Source of the DNA: Actinomycetota bacterium
GTDB taxonomy: Bacteria > Actinomycetota > Acidimicrobiia > Acidimicrobiales > Ilumatobacteraceae
DNA: 19,184 nt
Reading direction: 5' to 3'
Assembly: GCA_009704425.1 (NCBI GenBank)
Contig: WLEG01000008.1
Coordinates: 1-19,184, forward strand
Part shown: piece after piece, positions 1 through 7,914 of the stretch
How positions within the stretch are numbered: position 1 is the first letter of the stretch
Layout of the letters: each line of letters begins with the position of its first letter
The notes under the pieces: model-generated
Database searches by the model: none
What the model was told of the DNA's origin: nothing
The model's input: only the letters and a program-made list of their open reading frames with translations
Translations under genes and position numbers: made by a program

Positions 1-1221
1 AACGAGCCCACCACGTCGCGCGGTCGCATCGACTTCGCCGCGGCCCACGCCCGCATCGGCGAACTGATGGCCACCCTCGGGGTGGACTTCGACCTCGACG
101 CCCCGGTGTCCAGCCTGGGTGTGGGGCAACGCCAACGCGTCGAGATCCTCAAGGTGCTCTATCGGGGGGCGCGCATCCTGATCCTCGACGAACCGACCGC
201 CGTTCTTGTGCCGCAAGAGGTCATCGAGCTCTTCGTCACGCTGAAGCGGTTGGTCGCCGAGGGCGCCACGGTGATCTTCATCTCGCACAAACTCGACGAG
301 GTGCTGGCGAACTGCGACGAGATCACCGTGATCCGCCAGGGAACCACCGTCGCCCACACCACCCCGCGGGAAACCGACCGTCGCGGACTGGCCGAGCTGA
401 TGGTGGGCAGCGATCTTCCCGATCCGTCGGGCCGCGAGACCTCCGTCGGTGACGCCGTGCTGCTGCAGGTGTCCGGGCTCGACGTCGCCGGAACGGCCGT
501 GGGCGCCAAGTTGGCACTCGACGACGTGTCGTTGCGGGTGCACGCCGGTGAGATCGTCGGCATCGCCGGTGTCGAGGGCAACGGACAGTTCGAGTTGTGC
601 GAAGCCATCCTCGGTTTGACGCCCTCGGTCCGGGGTTCGGTCACCCTCGAGGGTCGTGACATCTCCGGTGCACCGACCCGCGAACGCATCGCGGCCGGGT
701 TGTCCTACATCCCCTTCGATCGACACCGCGAGGGGTTACTGCTCGACGCCCCCTTGTGGGAGAACACCTTCCTGGGCCGCGAGGACAACCCGAAGCTCTC
801 CTCACGCGTGTTCACACGGCGTCGCGCGATCGAGGCCGACAGCCGCACCATCATCGAACGTTTCGGAGTGCGCACCCCGAACGAACACGTTCCGGCCTTC
901 GCACTCTCGGGTGGCAATCAACAGAAACTGGTCGTCGGTCGCGAGATGGCCAGCAATCCCAAGGTGCTCCTGGCCGCCCACCCCACGCGCGGCGTGGACG
1001 TCGGTGCCCAGTCCGCGATCTGGGACGAACTCCGTCACGCCCGCGACAACGGCTTGGGCGTCCTGTTGGTCAGCGCCGACCTCGAGGAGCTCATCGGACT
1101 GAGCGACACCATCCTCGTGATGTTCGACGGTCGCATCACCGCCGAGCTGGATCCGGCCGACGCCACTCCGGAAATGCTCGGCACGTACATGACCGGCGAG
1201 GTTCAGGGGGCCCGTTCGTGA
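1..1221 (+). CDS. Nucleoside (BMP/Nup-type) ABC transporter ATP-binding protein, 5' end missing
   Basis: The reading frame is open from the first base, so the gene starts upstream; 406 residues are visible. It is a double-NBD ATPase of the sugar/nucleoside importer type (RbsA/NupA-like). The first domain lacks its Walker A, which lies outside the window, but shows a signature (LGVGQ, residues 39-43), Walker B (ILILDEP, ending at 65) and H-loop His96. The second domain has GVEGNGQ (190-196) where a Walker A would be, lacking the P-loop lysine, then LSGGNQQK (302-309) and AAHPTRGVDVGA (325-336), in which the Walker B Asp-Glu is replaced. This one-sided degeneration is usual for the BMP/Nup subfamily. 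Two permeases follow with 4-base overlaps, giving a standard importer operon; the lipoprotein binding component is expected upstream. Nucleoside specificity is inferred from family resemblance and the downstream salvage genes. Confidence 0.9.
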   Translation, partial: NEPTTSRGRIDFAAAHARIGELMATLGVDFDLDAPVSSLGVGQRQRVEILKVLYRGARILILDEPTAVLVPQEVIELFVTLKRLVAEGATVIFISHKLDEVLANCDEITVIRQGTTVAHTTPRETDRRGLAELMVGSDLPDPSGRETSVGDAVLLQVSGLDVAGTAVGAKLALDDVSLRVHAGEIVGIAGVEGNGQFELCEAILGLTPSVRGSVTLEGRDISGAPTRERIAAGLSYIPFDRHREGLLLDAPLWENTFLGREDNPKLSSRVFTRRRAIEADSRTIIERFGVRTPNEHVPAFALSGGNQQKLVVGREMASNPKVLLAAHPTRGVDVGAQSAIWDELRHARDNGLGVLLVSADLEELIGLSDTILVMFDGRITAELDPADATPEMLGTYMTGEVQGARS

Positions 1222-2300
1222 ACCGTCAGAAACTGCAACGCATGCTGGTGACGTCGGCCAGCTCCGTCATCGCGATCATCGTGGCCCTGGGCATCTGCGC
1301 CGTCATCCTCGTCATCACCGGCAAGGATCCGATCAAGGCCTTCTCCACCCTCTTCGGCGCGGCCGGCGAGACCAAGGTGTTGCAGGGCATGCTCAACCGA
1401 GCCACTCCGCTCATGATCTCGGCGGCCGCGGTGGCCATCGGATTCAAGATGAACCTGTTCAACATCGGCGTGGAGGGCCAGATGCGCGTGGCGCTGCTGT
1501 CCACCGCCGTGATCGGTGGCGCGGTGAATCTTCCCGCCCCGCTGCACATCGCGTTCTGCTTCGTGGTGGCCATGGCCACCGGAGCGATCTGGGCCGGCAT
1601 CGCCGGCTGGCTGAAGGTCAAGCGCAACGTGAACGAGGTGATCTCCACGATCATGTTGAACTTCATCGCCCTCAGCGTGGTGGCGTGGTCCTTCGACACC
1701 TTCTTCCGCGTCGACAAGGAGGGCGAATCCACCAGCCTGCTCGTGAAGACCAAGGAACTGCCCACCACCGCGTGGTTCCCCGACTTGGTCGATCGTCGAC
1801 TGAACGGCATGTTCATCGTCGCCATCGTGATCCTCGTGCTCTTCTGGGTTCTGGTGTGGAAGACCAAGTTCGGCTTCCAGTTGCGGGCGTCCGGAGCCAA
1901 CTCGGGCGCGGCGCGTGCCACCGGCGTGGATCCGAAGCGGATGGTTCTCGTCTCCATGTTGATCTCGGGTGCGATCGCCGGACTGGTGGGAATGCGGGCC
2001 CTCATGGGCGACGTTCACGCGTATCAGAACAACCTCGCCGAACAACAGGGCTTCAACGGCATCGCCGTGGCCCTCTTGGGTCGCAATCATCCCGCCGGCA
2101 TCTTCTTCTCGGCATTGCTGTTCGGATTCCTCGGCGAGGCCTCCGGACGACTGCAGTTGGAGGACATCCCCAAGGAGATCGTCACCATCATGACCGGCAT
2201 CATCGTGCTGGCGGTGGTGATCATCAACGAAGCGGTCAAGCGATGGGATGACCGTCGCATCCAACGACGCGCCGCGGCGATGGTGGAGGCGGCATCATGA
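1218..2300 (+). CDS. Nucleoside ABC transporter permease 1 (BPD_transp_2 family)
   Basis: Inner-membrane permease of 360 residues, probably one half of the importer channel powered by the preceding ATPase. The start is GTG at 1218, overlapping the ATPase stop as GTGA, which indicates translational coupling; a longer in-frame reading from 756 would run antiparallel in sense through the ATPase and is not credible. Hydrophobic segments alternate with short loops throughout, beginning at about residues 14-34. The FNIGVEGQM motif (81-89) and the VNEVISTIMLNFIA stretch are characteristic of YufP/NupB-type permeases, and the C-terminal GFNGIAVALLGRNHPAG segment fits the coupling-helix region that contacts the ATPase. 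The next gene starts inside its stop codon (ATGA). Family assignment is strong; the transported nucleoside is inference. Confidence 0.9.
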   Translation: MNRQKLQRMLVTSASSVIAIIVALGICAVILVITGKDPIKAFSTLFGAAGETKVLQGMLNRATPLMISAAAVAIGFKMNLFNIGVEGQMRVALLSTAVIGGAVNLPAPLHIAFCFVVAMATGAIWAGIAGWLKVKRNVNEVISTIMLNFIALSVVAWSFDTFFRVDKEGESTSLLVKTKELPTTAWFPDLVDRRLNGMFIVAIVILVLFWVLVWKTKFGFQLRASGANSGAARATGVDPKRMVLVSMLISGAIAGLVGMRALMGDVHAYQNNLAEQQGFNGIAVALLGRNHPAGIFFSALLFGFLGEASGRLQLEDIPKEIVTIMTGIIVLAVVIINEAVKRWDDRRIQRRAAAMVEAAS

Positions 2301-3562
2301 GCCGCGTCTCGTTCCTGTCATCCGTGAGCCCCGCGCGCCGGGCCGTCTTTCTGTCGCTGGGCTTCGTCTTCCTGCTGTCGATGGTGCGGATCCTCACCGA
2401 CACCGACGACCTCACCAGCTCGGGCACCATCTCGTCCACGCTTCGCGTGGCCACCCCGATCCTGCTGGCCGGTCTGGCCGGCTTGTGGGCCGAACGCGCC
2501 GGAATCGTGAACATCGGCATCGAGGGAATGATGATCGTCGGTGCGTGGCTGGGTGGCTTCGGAGCCTGGAAGTGGGGGTCGTGGGCCGGCATCGGTTTGG
2601 CGTTGGTCGGTGGAGCACTGGTGGGTCTCATCCATGCGCTGGCCACGGTGCGCTTCAACGTGGACCACGTGGTCTCGGGCATCGCCATCAACATCCTGGC
2701 CGGCGGCGCCACCGAGTACCTGTCGATCATCGCCTTCAAGGGCAAGGACGGCGGCGGGGAAAGCCAGTCACCCACCGGAAAGGGTGGCTACGGAACCTTC
2801 GACATGCCGTTCCTGAGCGGTGGACACATCGGCGATTGGAAGTCTCCGGACATCCTGGGATGGTTGGAGAAGAAGCACGACGTTCCTCTCATCCCCGATC
2901 TGGCGGCTTTCGCCCGCGGGGTGTCGAGCGACGTGTACGTCCCCACGTTGGTGGCCCTGGCCATCGTCCCCCTCACGGCGTGGGTGCTGTGGCGCACCCG
3001 GTGGGGTTTGCGTCTGCGCTCGAGTGGCGAGTCACCGCGCGCCGGTGAGAGCCTCGGCGTGCCCGTGGTCCGCCTGCGTTACCAGGCCATGGCCATCAGT
3101 GGATCGTTGGCCGCCTTCGGTGGTGCGTATCTGTCGTGCGTCCTCACCAGCACCTACCGGCAGGGGCAAACCGGAGGCCGTGGCTTCATCGGTCTGGCCA
3201 CCACCATCTTCGGGAACTGGAATCCGGTCGGAGTTCTGCGTGGTGCGATACTTTTCGGCTTCCCCACCGCGCTGAAGTTCCGCGACTCCAAGAACGTTCC
3301 CGCGTTGTTGTTGGTGGCCGCGATCGTGCTCGCTCTCATCACCGCGTTGCTCGTGTCACGACGCAAGTCCATGGCCGCCATCGGCGCCGCGTTCGGATCG
3401 GCGCTGGCCCTGTTCACCTGGATCACCGTCGACGAGGTGCCCTCGGAGTTCGTGGCCGCCACGCCCTACATCGTGACCATCATCGTGTTGGCCGGTGCCC
3501 GGCAGCAGTTGCGCCCTCCCGCGCACGCCGGGCAGTCGTACCGCCCCGGCGAGAATCACTGA
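2297..3562 (+). CDS. Nucleoside ABC transporter permease 2 (BPD_transp_2 family) with an enlarged loop
   Basis: Second channel subunit, 421 residues, starting at ATG 2297 in a 4-base ATGA overlap with permease 1. The family motif NIGIEGMM (72-79) and FNVDHVVSGIAINIL (120-134) identify it as the YufQ/NupC-type partner; GRGFIGLATTIFGNWNP (294-310) is the probable coupling region. Compared with the usual permease of about 300-320 residues, this one is long: a hydrophilic glycine- and charge-rich loop spans about 148-213, and the C-terminus carries additional hydrophobic segments at about 338-353, 360-375 and 388-401. The stop codon lies inside an inverted repeat shared with the convergent queF. 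Last gene of the transporter operon. Confidence 0.88.
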   Translation: MSRVSFLSSVSPARRAVFLSLGFVFLLSMVRILTDTDDLTSSGTISSTLRVATPILLAGLAGLWAERAGIVNIGIEGMMIVGAWLGGFGAWKWGSWAGIGLALVGGALVGLIHALATVRFNVDHVVSGIAINILAGGATEYLSIIAFKGKDGGGESQSPTGKGGYGTFDMPFLSGGHIGDWKSPDILGWLEKKHDVPLIPDLAAFARGVSSDVYVPTLVALAIVPLTAWVLWRTRWGLRLRSSGESPRAGESLGVPVVRLRYQAMAISGSLAAFGGAYLSCVLTSTYRQGQTGGRGFIGLATTIFGNWNPVGVLRGAILFGFPTALKFRDSKNVPALLLVAAIVLALITALLVSRRKSMAAIGAAFGSALALFTWITVDEVPSEFVAATPYIVTIIVLAGARQQLRPPAHAGQSYRPGENH

Positions 3563-3576
3563 GTCGACCGACTCAG
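3559..3576. terminator. Candidate bidirectional terminator between permease and queF
   Basis: Perfect inverted repeat with 8-base arms CTGAGTCG and CGACTCAG around a 2-base centre. The TGA stop of the permease (3560-3562) and the TGA stop of queF on the other strand (3573-3575) pair with each other within the arms. There is no T-tract, so intrinsic activity is uncertain. Confidence 0.5.
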
Positions 3577-3980
3577 CGGAAGTCGCCCAACTCGGCGACG
3601 GCGCGCACCTCGATGCCACCGCGCGGACGTTGGGTGAGCGTCACCCGCACACCCGAGGGTTGGGCGGTGGCCATGATCTCGCCGGCGATCTCGGCGGACA
3701 GGGCCTCGGCGAAGACCGCCCGATCGCGGAAACTCCAGAGGTACAGCTTCAGGCTCTTGGACTCCACGCACCAGTTCCGAGGTCGGTATTCGATGACGAG
3801 GTGCGAGAGATCGGGTTGCCGGGTCACGGGGCACATCGACGCCAGTTCGTCGGTGGTGAAGGTCACCACCGACACGTTGGCGGGGGCGGGGAACACCTCG
3901 ACGTGTTCGATTGCCTCGCGAACGGTGGCGCCCAGGACGGTGAGGCGCTCGTGGGTCGTGTCGGTCGCGTTCTCGTTCAT
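3573..3980 (-). CDS. queF: NADPH-dependent 7-cyano-7-deazaguanine reductase QueF (unimodular, type I)
   Basis: Reduces the nitrile of preQ0 to the amine preQ1 in queuosine biosynthesis; cytoplasmic. The 135-residue length fits the short, YkvM-like form. The nucleophilic cysteine is Cys50 in MCPVTRQPD, with the catalytic Asp57 seven residues on, the spacing seen in Bacillus subtilis (Cys55/Asp62). The NADPH-binding QueF motif ESKSLKLY is at 73-80. The segment usually ending in FHE reads FAE here (90-92): the glutamate is kept but the histidine is alanine. Retention of the NADPH motif argues against a QueF-like amidinotransferase. No other queuosine gene is visible; it points toward the transporter operon and away from the salvage operon. 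The start has no clear Shine-Dalgarno but a TANNNT box 8 bases upstream. Confidence 0.88.
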   Translation of the reverse strand: MNENATDTTHERLTVLGATVREAIEHVEVFPAPANVSVVTFTTDELASMCPVTRQPDLSHLVIEYRPRNWCVESKSLKLYLWSFRDRAVFAEALSAEIAGEIMATAQPSGVRVTLTQRPRGGIEVRAVAELGDFR

Positions 3981-3988
3981 CGCCCGAC

Positions 3989-3994
3989 AGCGTA
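3989..3994 (-). promoter_or_regulatory. Possible -10 box of queF (leaderless)
   Basis: On the minus strand TACGCT matches TANNNT and lies 8 bases before the queF ATG, with no Shine-Dalgarno between. Weaker than the equivalent boxes elsewhere in the window because the spacing is longer. Confidence 0.3.
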
Positions 3995-4044
3995 TGGGTC
4001 TTTGGTCATGTCCGCACCCACGTCCCCGGTCGGGGTCGTCCCCC

Positions 4045-4050
4045 TAGAAT
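4045..4050 (+). promoter_or_regulatory. Probable -10 box of the dioxygenase-ada operon (leaderless start)
   Basis: TAGAAT, a good TANNNT match in GC-rich surroundings, sits 6 bases before the ATG at 4057, and no ribosome binding site is present. Transcription would begin at or next to the start codon. A 12-base inverted repeat, CCCCG-GT-CGGGG (4024-4035), overlaps the expected -35 position. Confidence 0.55.
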
Positions 4051-4056
4051 CCGGTC

Positions 4057-4932
4057 ATGGGACAGGTCCTCACCGAATCACAGATCGCCGACTACCACCG
4101 CGACGGATTCCTGGTGATCCCCGACTTCGCCGATGTCGAGGCGTGTCGATCACTCAAGGCACGCGCCGAGGAGATCCTGCGCGCGTTCGATCCCGAGTCC
4201 CACCGCAGCGTGTTCACCACCAACGAGCAGAGCCGCCACGCCGACCGCGAGTTCATCGAGTCGGCCAACGGCATCCACTGCTTCTTCGAGGAGGAGGCCT
4301 TCGACGACCAGGGTCGGCTGCGTCAACCCAAGGAGTTGAGCGTCAACAAGATCGGTCACGCCATGCACGATCTCGATCCCGTCTTCGCGGACTTCACGTA
4401 CACCTCCGAGCTCGCCGGTGTGGCGGCCGACATCGGAATGCCCGATGCACTCGCTCTGCAGAGCATGTACATCTGCAAGCAACCTCGCATCGGAGGCGAG
4501 GTCGGCTGTCATCAGGACGCCACGTTCCTGTACACCGATCCCGTGACGGTCACCGGCTTCTGGTTCGCCATCGAGGACGCCACGCTGGAGAACGGGTGCC
4601 TGTGGGCGTTGCCCGGCGGTCACCGCACCACCTTGCGCAAGAAGTTCGTGCGCAACGCCGCCAACGACGGTGCCACCTTCGACGTGCTCGATCCGGCCCC
4701 GTTGCCGGAGGCTCCCGGCGACCTCGTCCCCCTCGAGGTGGCCGCGGGCACCATGGTGGTGCTCCACGGCCTGTTGCCGCACTGGAGCGACGTGAACCGC
4801 AGCGACAAGAGCCGCCACGCGTATTCACTCCACTGCATCTCGTCGTCGGCCGAGTACCCGACGTGGAACTGGCTGCAGCGCTCACCCGAACTGCCCCTGC
4901 GGCGCCTGAGCGACATGGTGGGTGCCAAGTGA
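4057..4932 (+). CDS. Phytanoyl-CoA dioxygenase (PhyH) family protein, PHYHD1-like
   Basis: Predicted Fe(II)/2-oxoglutarate-dependent oxygenase of 291 residues. The iron-binding facial triad is visible: His152-x-Asp154 in CHQDATFLY, and His242 in PHWSDVN; Arg253 in SRHAYSLH is placed to bind 2-oxoglutarate. The stretch KQPRIGGEV...HQDATFLYTDP and AIEDATLENGCLW closely recalls animal PHYHD1 (phytanoyl-CoA dioxygenase domain-containing protein 1) rather than the peroxisomal enzyme itself, so the substrate should not be assumed to be phytanoyl-CoA. The ATG at 4057 is supported by the adjacent -10 box. Its last codons overlap the GTG of adenosine deaminase by 4 bases, so the two are coupled; this suggests a role linked to nucleosides or bases, which is inference. 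Confidence 0.85.
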   Translation: MGQVLTESQIADYHRDGFLVIPDFADVEACRSLKARAEEILRAFDPESHRSVFTTNEQSRHADREFIESANGIHCFFEEEAFDDQGRLRQPKELSVNKIGHAMHDLDPVFADFTYTSELAGVAADIGMPDALALQSMYICKQPRIGGEVGCHQDATFLYTDPVTVTGFWFAIEDATLENGCLWALPGGHRTTLRKKFVRNAANDGATFDVLDPAPLPEAPGDLVPLEVAAGTMVVLHGLLPHWSDVNRSDKSRHAYSLHCISSSAEYPTWNWLQRSPELPLRRLSDMVGAK

Positions 4933-6011
4933 GCGAGGTTCTGAAGCGCGCACCCAAGGTTCTGCTACATGATCACCTCGACGGTGGCCTGCGCCCCGAG
5001 ACCGTGGTCGAGTTGGCCGCCGAGTACGGCTATCGCGGCCTGCCCACCACCGACGTGGCCGACCTCTCCAAGTGGTTCCACCGCGGCGCCAAGCGCAACG
5101 ATCTCGTGCTGTACCTGGAGACCTTCGCCCACACCGTGGGTGTGATGCAGGACAAGGACGCCATCGAGCGCGTGTCGTACGAGTGCGCCCGCGATCTGGC
5201 CGCCGACGGCGTGGTGTACGCCGAGGTGCGCATGGCTCCCGAACTGTGCACGGAGAAGGGCCTCACCCTCGACGAGGTGATGCAGGCCATCATGGACGGA
5301 TTCGCCCGCGGTTCGAGCGGCACCGACCTCACCATCTACGCGATCTGCTCGGCGATGCGCACGGCCCGACGAAGCCTGGAAATCGCCGAGTTGGCCGTGC
5401 GGTGGCGCGATCGCGGCGTGGTGGGCTTCGACATCGCGGGCGCCGAGGCCGGCCATCCCCCCACGCGTCACCTCGAGGCCTTCAACCACGTGCAGCGCGA
5501 GAACTTCCACTCCACCATCCACGCCGGCGAGGCCTTCGGCCTGCCGAGCATCTGGGAGGCGGTCCAGTTGTGCGGTGCCGAGCGCCTCGGGCACGGCGTG
5601 CGCATCGTGGACGACATCACCGGTCCCGAGGGGGCCGAGGAGCTCGGACGCCTGGCGGCGTTCGTGCGTGACCGGCGCATCCCCCTCGAGTTGTGCCCCA
5701 CGAGCAACGTGAACACCGGCGTGTGCGCCTCCATCGCCGAGCACCCCATCGGCATGCTGCGACGCCTGCGCTTCCGCGTCACCGTGAACACCGACAATCG
5801 CCTCATGAGCGACACCGGCATGACCAAGGAGTTCACGCAACTGGCCGACGCCTTCGGATGGGGGCTGGACGACTTCGAGTGGATGACCTTGAACGCCATG
5901 AAGAGCGCCTTCGCCCCCTTCCCCGAACGGCTCCGGATCATCAACGGCATGATCAAGCCGCGATACGCCCTGCTTCGGGCCGAGCTCGCCATGGGGACCC
6001 AGACCCGCTGA
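4929..6011 (+). CDS. add: Adenosine deaminase
   Basis: Hydrolytically deaminates adenosine and deoxyadenosine to inosine forms in purine salvage; zinc TIM-barrel enzyme, 360 residues. Zinc and catalytic residues are in place: His14 and His16 in HDHLDG, His198 and Glu201 in HAGEA, His222 in LGHGVR, and Asp289 in NTDN. The second acidic residue of the usual TDD is Asn290; the NTDNRLMS form is, from memory, typical of actinobacterial Add. PTSNVNTG (257-263 region) is also conserved. The start is GTG 4929, overlapping the dioxygenase stop as GTGA; the long upstream extension of the frame is noise in the dioxygenase gene. upp follows after 17 bases, so the three genes probably form one transcript. 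A related aminohydrolase of another purine nucleoside cannot be excluded. Confidence 0.93.
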   Translation: MSEVLKRAPKVLLHDHLDGGLRPETVVELAAEYGYRGLPTTDVADLSKWFHRGAKRNDLVLYLETFAHTVGVMQDKDAIERVSYECARDLAADGVVYAEVRMAPELCTEKGLTLDEVMQAIMDGFARGSSGTDLTIYAICSAMRTARRSLEIAELAVRWRDRGVVGFDIAGAEAGHPPTRHLEAFNHVQRENFHSTIHAGEAFGLPSIWEAVQLCGAERLGHGVRIVDDITGPEGAEELGRLAAFVRDRRIPLELCPTSNVNTGVCASIAEHPIGMLRRLRFRVTVNTDNRLMSDTGMTKEFTQLADAFGWGLDDFEWMTLNAMKSAFAPFPERLRIINGMIKPRYALLRAELAMGTQTR

Positions 6012-6028
6012 TCGGCAAGAATGGGGCC

Positions 6029-6664
6029 ATGCCCGTCGAAGTCACCGTCGTCTCCCATCCGCTCATCGCCGATTCGTTGACCCGCATTCGCGATGTCGAC
6101 ACCCCCAACGCCTTGTTCCGTCAGGAGCTGGAGCGCGTGGGAACCCTGTTGTTGGCCGAGGCCACCCGTGATCTGCCCACGCACGACGTGACGGTGCAGA
6201 CGCCCCTGACCACCACGACCGGCCGCGCGTTGTCGAGTCAGCCGGTGGTCGTGCCCGTGCTTCGCGCCGGTCTCGGTTTCGTGCACGCGGCCCAGGAACT
6301 GATGCCCAACGCCGATGTCGGTTTCGTCGGCATCAGCCGCGACGAGAAGACCTTCGAGCCCAAGCCCTACGTCAACAAGCTCCCCGAAACGTTGGCCGGC
6401 CGAACCTGCATCGTGCTGGACCCCATGCTGGCCACCGGAGGATCCCTCGCGCACGCGTGCGAGCTGTTGATGGAACGCAATCCCACCGGACCCATCACCG
6501 TCATCTGCGTACTGGCCGCGCCCGAGGGCATCGAGTACCTGCGCGGCACCGGACTGAATCTGCGCATCTTCACGGCGTCCATCGACGAGCGACTGAACGA
6601 GAACGCCTTCATCGTGCCCGGATTGGGTGACGCCGGAGATCGTCAGTTCGGCGCACCGCACTGA
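6029..6664 (+). CDS. upp: Uracil phosphoribosyltransferase
   Basis: Makes UMP from uracil and PRPP in pyrimidine salvage; cytoplasmic, 211 residues, a normal length. The PRPP-binding loop reads VLDPMLATGGSLAHA, and PVLRAGLGF and the C-terminal GLGDAGDRQFG uracil-binding segment are diagnostic of UPRTase. The start is ATG 6029, giving the family's usual N-terminus (VTVVSHPLIADSLTRIRD). No Shine-Dalgarno is evident; AAGAAT lies 6 bases before the ATG, an imperfect version of the leaderless -10 spacing seen elsewhere here, so an internal promoter is possible. It follows add by 17 bases, tying pyrimidine and purine salvage to the upstream nucleoside importer. Confidence 0.95.
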   Translation: MPVEVTVVSHPLIADSLTRIRDVDTPNALFRQELERVGTLLLAEATRDLPTHDVTVQTPLTTTTGRALSSQPVVVPVLRAGLGFVHAAQELMPNADVGFVGISRDEKTFEPKPYVNKLPETLAGRTCIVLDPMLATGGSLAHACELLMERNPTGPITVICVLAAPEGIEYLRGTGLNLRIFTASIDERLNENAFIVPGLGDAGDRQFGAPH

Positions 6665-6677
6665 GGCCGCGGGCCTC
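6663..6677. terminator. Candidate bidirectional terminator after upp
   Basis: Perfect hairpin GAGGCC-GCG-GGCCTC beginning in the upp stop codon and ending 7 bases before the stop of the convergent gene. GC-rich stem, no T-tract. Confidence 0.5.
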
Positions 6678-6683
6678 GCACGA

Positions 6684-7913
6684 TCATTCGATCGACACCA
6701 AGATCGGTGTCGACGTGTCCCACTCCTGCGAACCGACCTCGACCAGTACGTCGTAGTCTCCCGGGCTCAGTTCGTCCGGAAGCGGCATCGAGAGTCGAAA
6801 GGGGGCATAGAACGTGCGCTGGAGAATGCGATACGGCCCGCCACCGGCGACCACAGGTGCCGGGCAACCTTCCACCATCGCGCCGACCAACTGAAGTTGT
6901 CGAAAGACGTCCGTCAGCAGGGTGCGAACTCCGCTCTGGTCGATCAGATACACGCGGAACTGCTCACTGGCTCCGGGTTGGGTCGGAACTTCCCGATAGA
7001 GATCGAGATTGGCCTGGCAGGAGCGAAAGGCCTCGCTCTGGTCCCCGTCGGCACCGACGACTCCGAACGGATTGATCGCCGACTTGTCGAAAGACAGTTC
7101 GAACTCCACGTTTCCACCCGGCGACCCGTCACTCGAGGTCGGCACGACGTTCAATCGAGCCGAACCATCGACGGATACGTAATCGGTGCCGGGCTGTCGT
7201 CCCGCCGGCAAGGTGATCGTGGGCGCCGGCGACGTGGGGGTCGACGGGATCGGCTCGACGTACGCGGTCGACGCCGGCGCGGCGGCGGTCGTCGCGGGTC
7301 CGGTCGCCCCTCCCGCGAACACGACCACGGCCGACACCACGGCGAGGATGGCGCACAGAGCCAACGCGACTCGTCGTGCCGTGGAGGGTCCACGGCGCAA
7401 ACGGGCACGCAGGTCATCGGGCCGAACGGCGAACGCGTTCGGCAACGTCTCCGAGAGGTTTCGGCGACGCACCGGACGGTCCGCCAACACCAGTCCGTCG
7501 CCTCGGGCCACCGAGAACCACATACCCCACAGCGCGAACCACCACGCGAAACGCACGTGAACGGCGATGCGTCCGACATCGGAGCGCGCCTCGACGAATC
7601 GTGAGATCGACCGCACCGTGTCCCCGGCGGTCGCCGGTACGAACGACCGCTCCGACTCCACCTCGACGAGCGTCTCACTGTCGACATCGGAACGAGACGA
7701 CAGAAGGTCCGCGATCGGTTCCACCCGAAGATAACGACGCAACACCTCCGTGTGTGACCTCGGATCACCGTCGACGTCGAAGGCGAAGCCCACCACGAAA
7801 CCCTCGACGCCGATGAGCAGGCGCACTCCCCCGTCCTCCACGACGTCCACGACGTCTGCCGACACCGGGAACGCCTCCCAACGGTCGGCCACGGCCGAAT
7901 ACACGACGCGCAT
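6684..7913 (-). CDS. Single-pass membrane protein of unknown function, paired with a sigma-like protein
   Basis: I do not recognise the family. The 409-residue product has a soluble N-half (1-180, with an aromatic WWFALWGMWF patch at about 124-133 and an Arg-rich end), one clear transmembrane helix (about 181-202, preceded by ARR), a Thr/Ala/Pro linker (about 203-235) and a C-terminal domain of about 170 residues, probably exported, with two cysteines (299 and 350). The chosen ATG at 7913 is one base after the stop of the sigma-like gene; a longer in-frame reading to 8186 would overlap that gene by about 270 bases and is rejected. Topology and pairing with a sigma-like gene would fit a transmembrane anti-sigma or sensor, but no anti-sigma motif (such as the zinc HxxxCxxC) is visible, so this is inference only. 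Confidence 0.75.
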   Translation of the reverse strand: MRVVYSAVADRWEAFPVSADVVDVVEDGGVRLLIGVEGFVVGFAFDVDGDPRSHTEVLRRYLRVEPIADLLSSRSDVDSETLVEVESERSFVPATAGDTVRSISRFVEARSDVGRIAVHVRFAWWFALWGMWFSVARGDGLVLADRPVRRRNLSETLPNAFAVRPDDLRARLRRGPSTARRVALALCAILAVVSAVVVFAGGATGPATTAAAPASTAYVEPIPSTPTSPAPTITLPAGRQPGTDYVSVDGSARLNVVPTSSDGSPGGNVEFELSFDKSAINPFGVVGADGDQSEAFRSCQANLDLYREVPTQPGASEQFRVYLIDQSGVRTLLTDVFRQLQLVGAMVEGCPAPVVAGGGPYRILQRTFYAPFRLSMPLPDELSPGDYDVLVEVGSQEWDTSTPILVSIE

Positions 7914-7914
7914 C

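Noticed and set aside
568..1002. Second NBD of the ATPase as a damaged gene
   Set aside because: Loss of the P-loop lysine and Walker B acids in the second domain is the usual state in BMP/Nup-type nucleoside ATPases as I recall them, so it is not decay.
1203..2264. Long antisense open frame (353 codons) opposite permease 1
   Set aside because: Its translation is His/Asp/Glu/Gly-rich low-complexity sequence typical of the antisense frame of GC-rich membrane-protein genes; the plus strand encodes a clear permease.
3495..4928. N-terminal extension making an 838-residue reading that ends in adenosine deaminase
   Set aside because: The extra part is Arg/Pro/His-rich noise running through queF and the dioxygenase gene; the real start is the coupled GTG at 4929.
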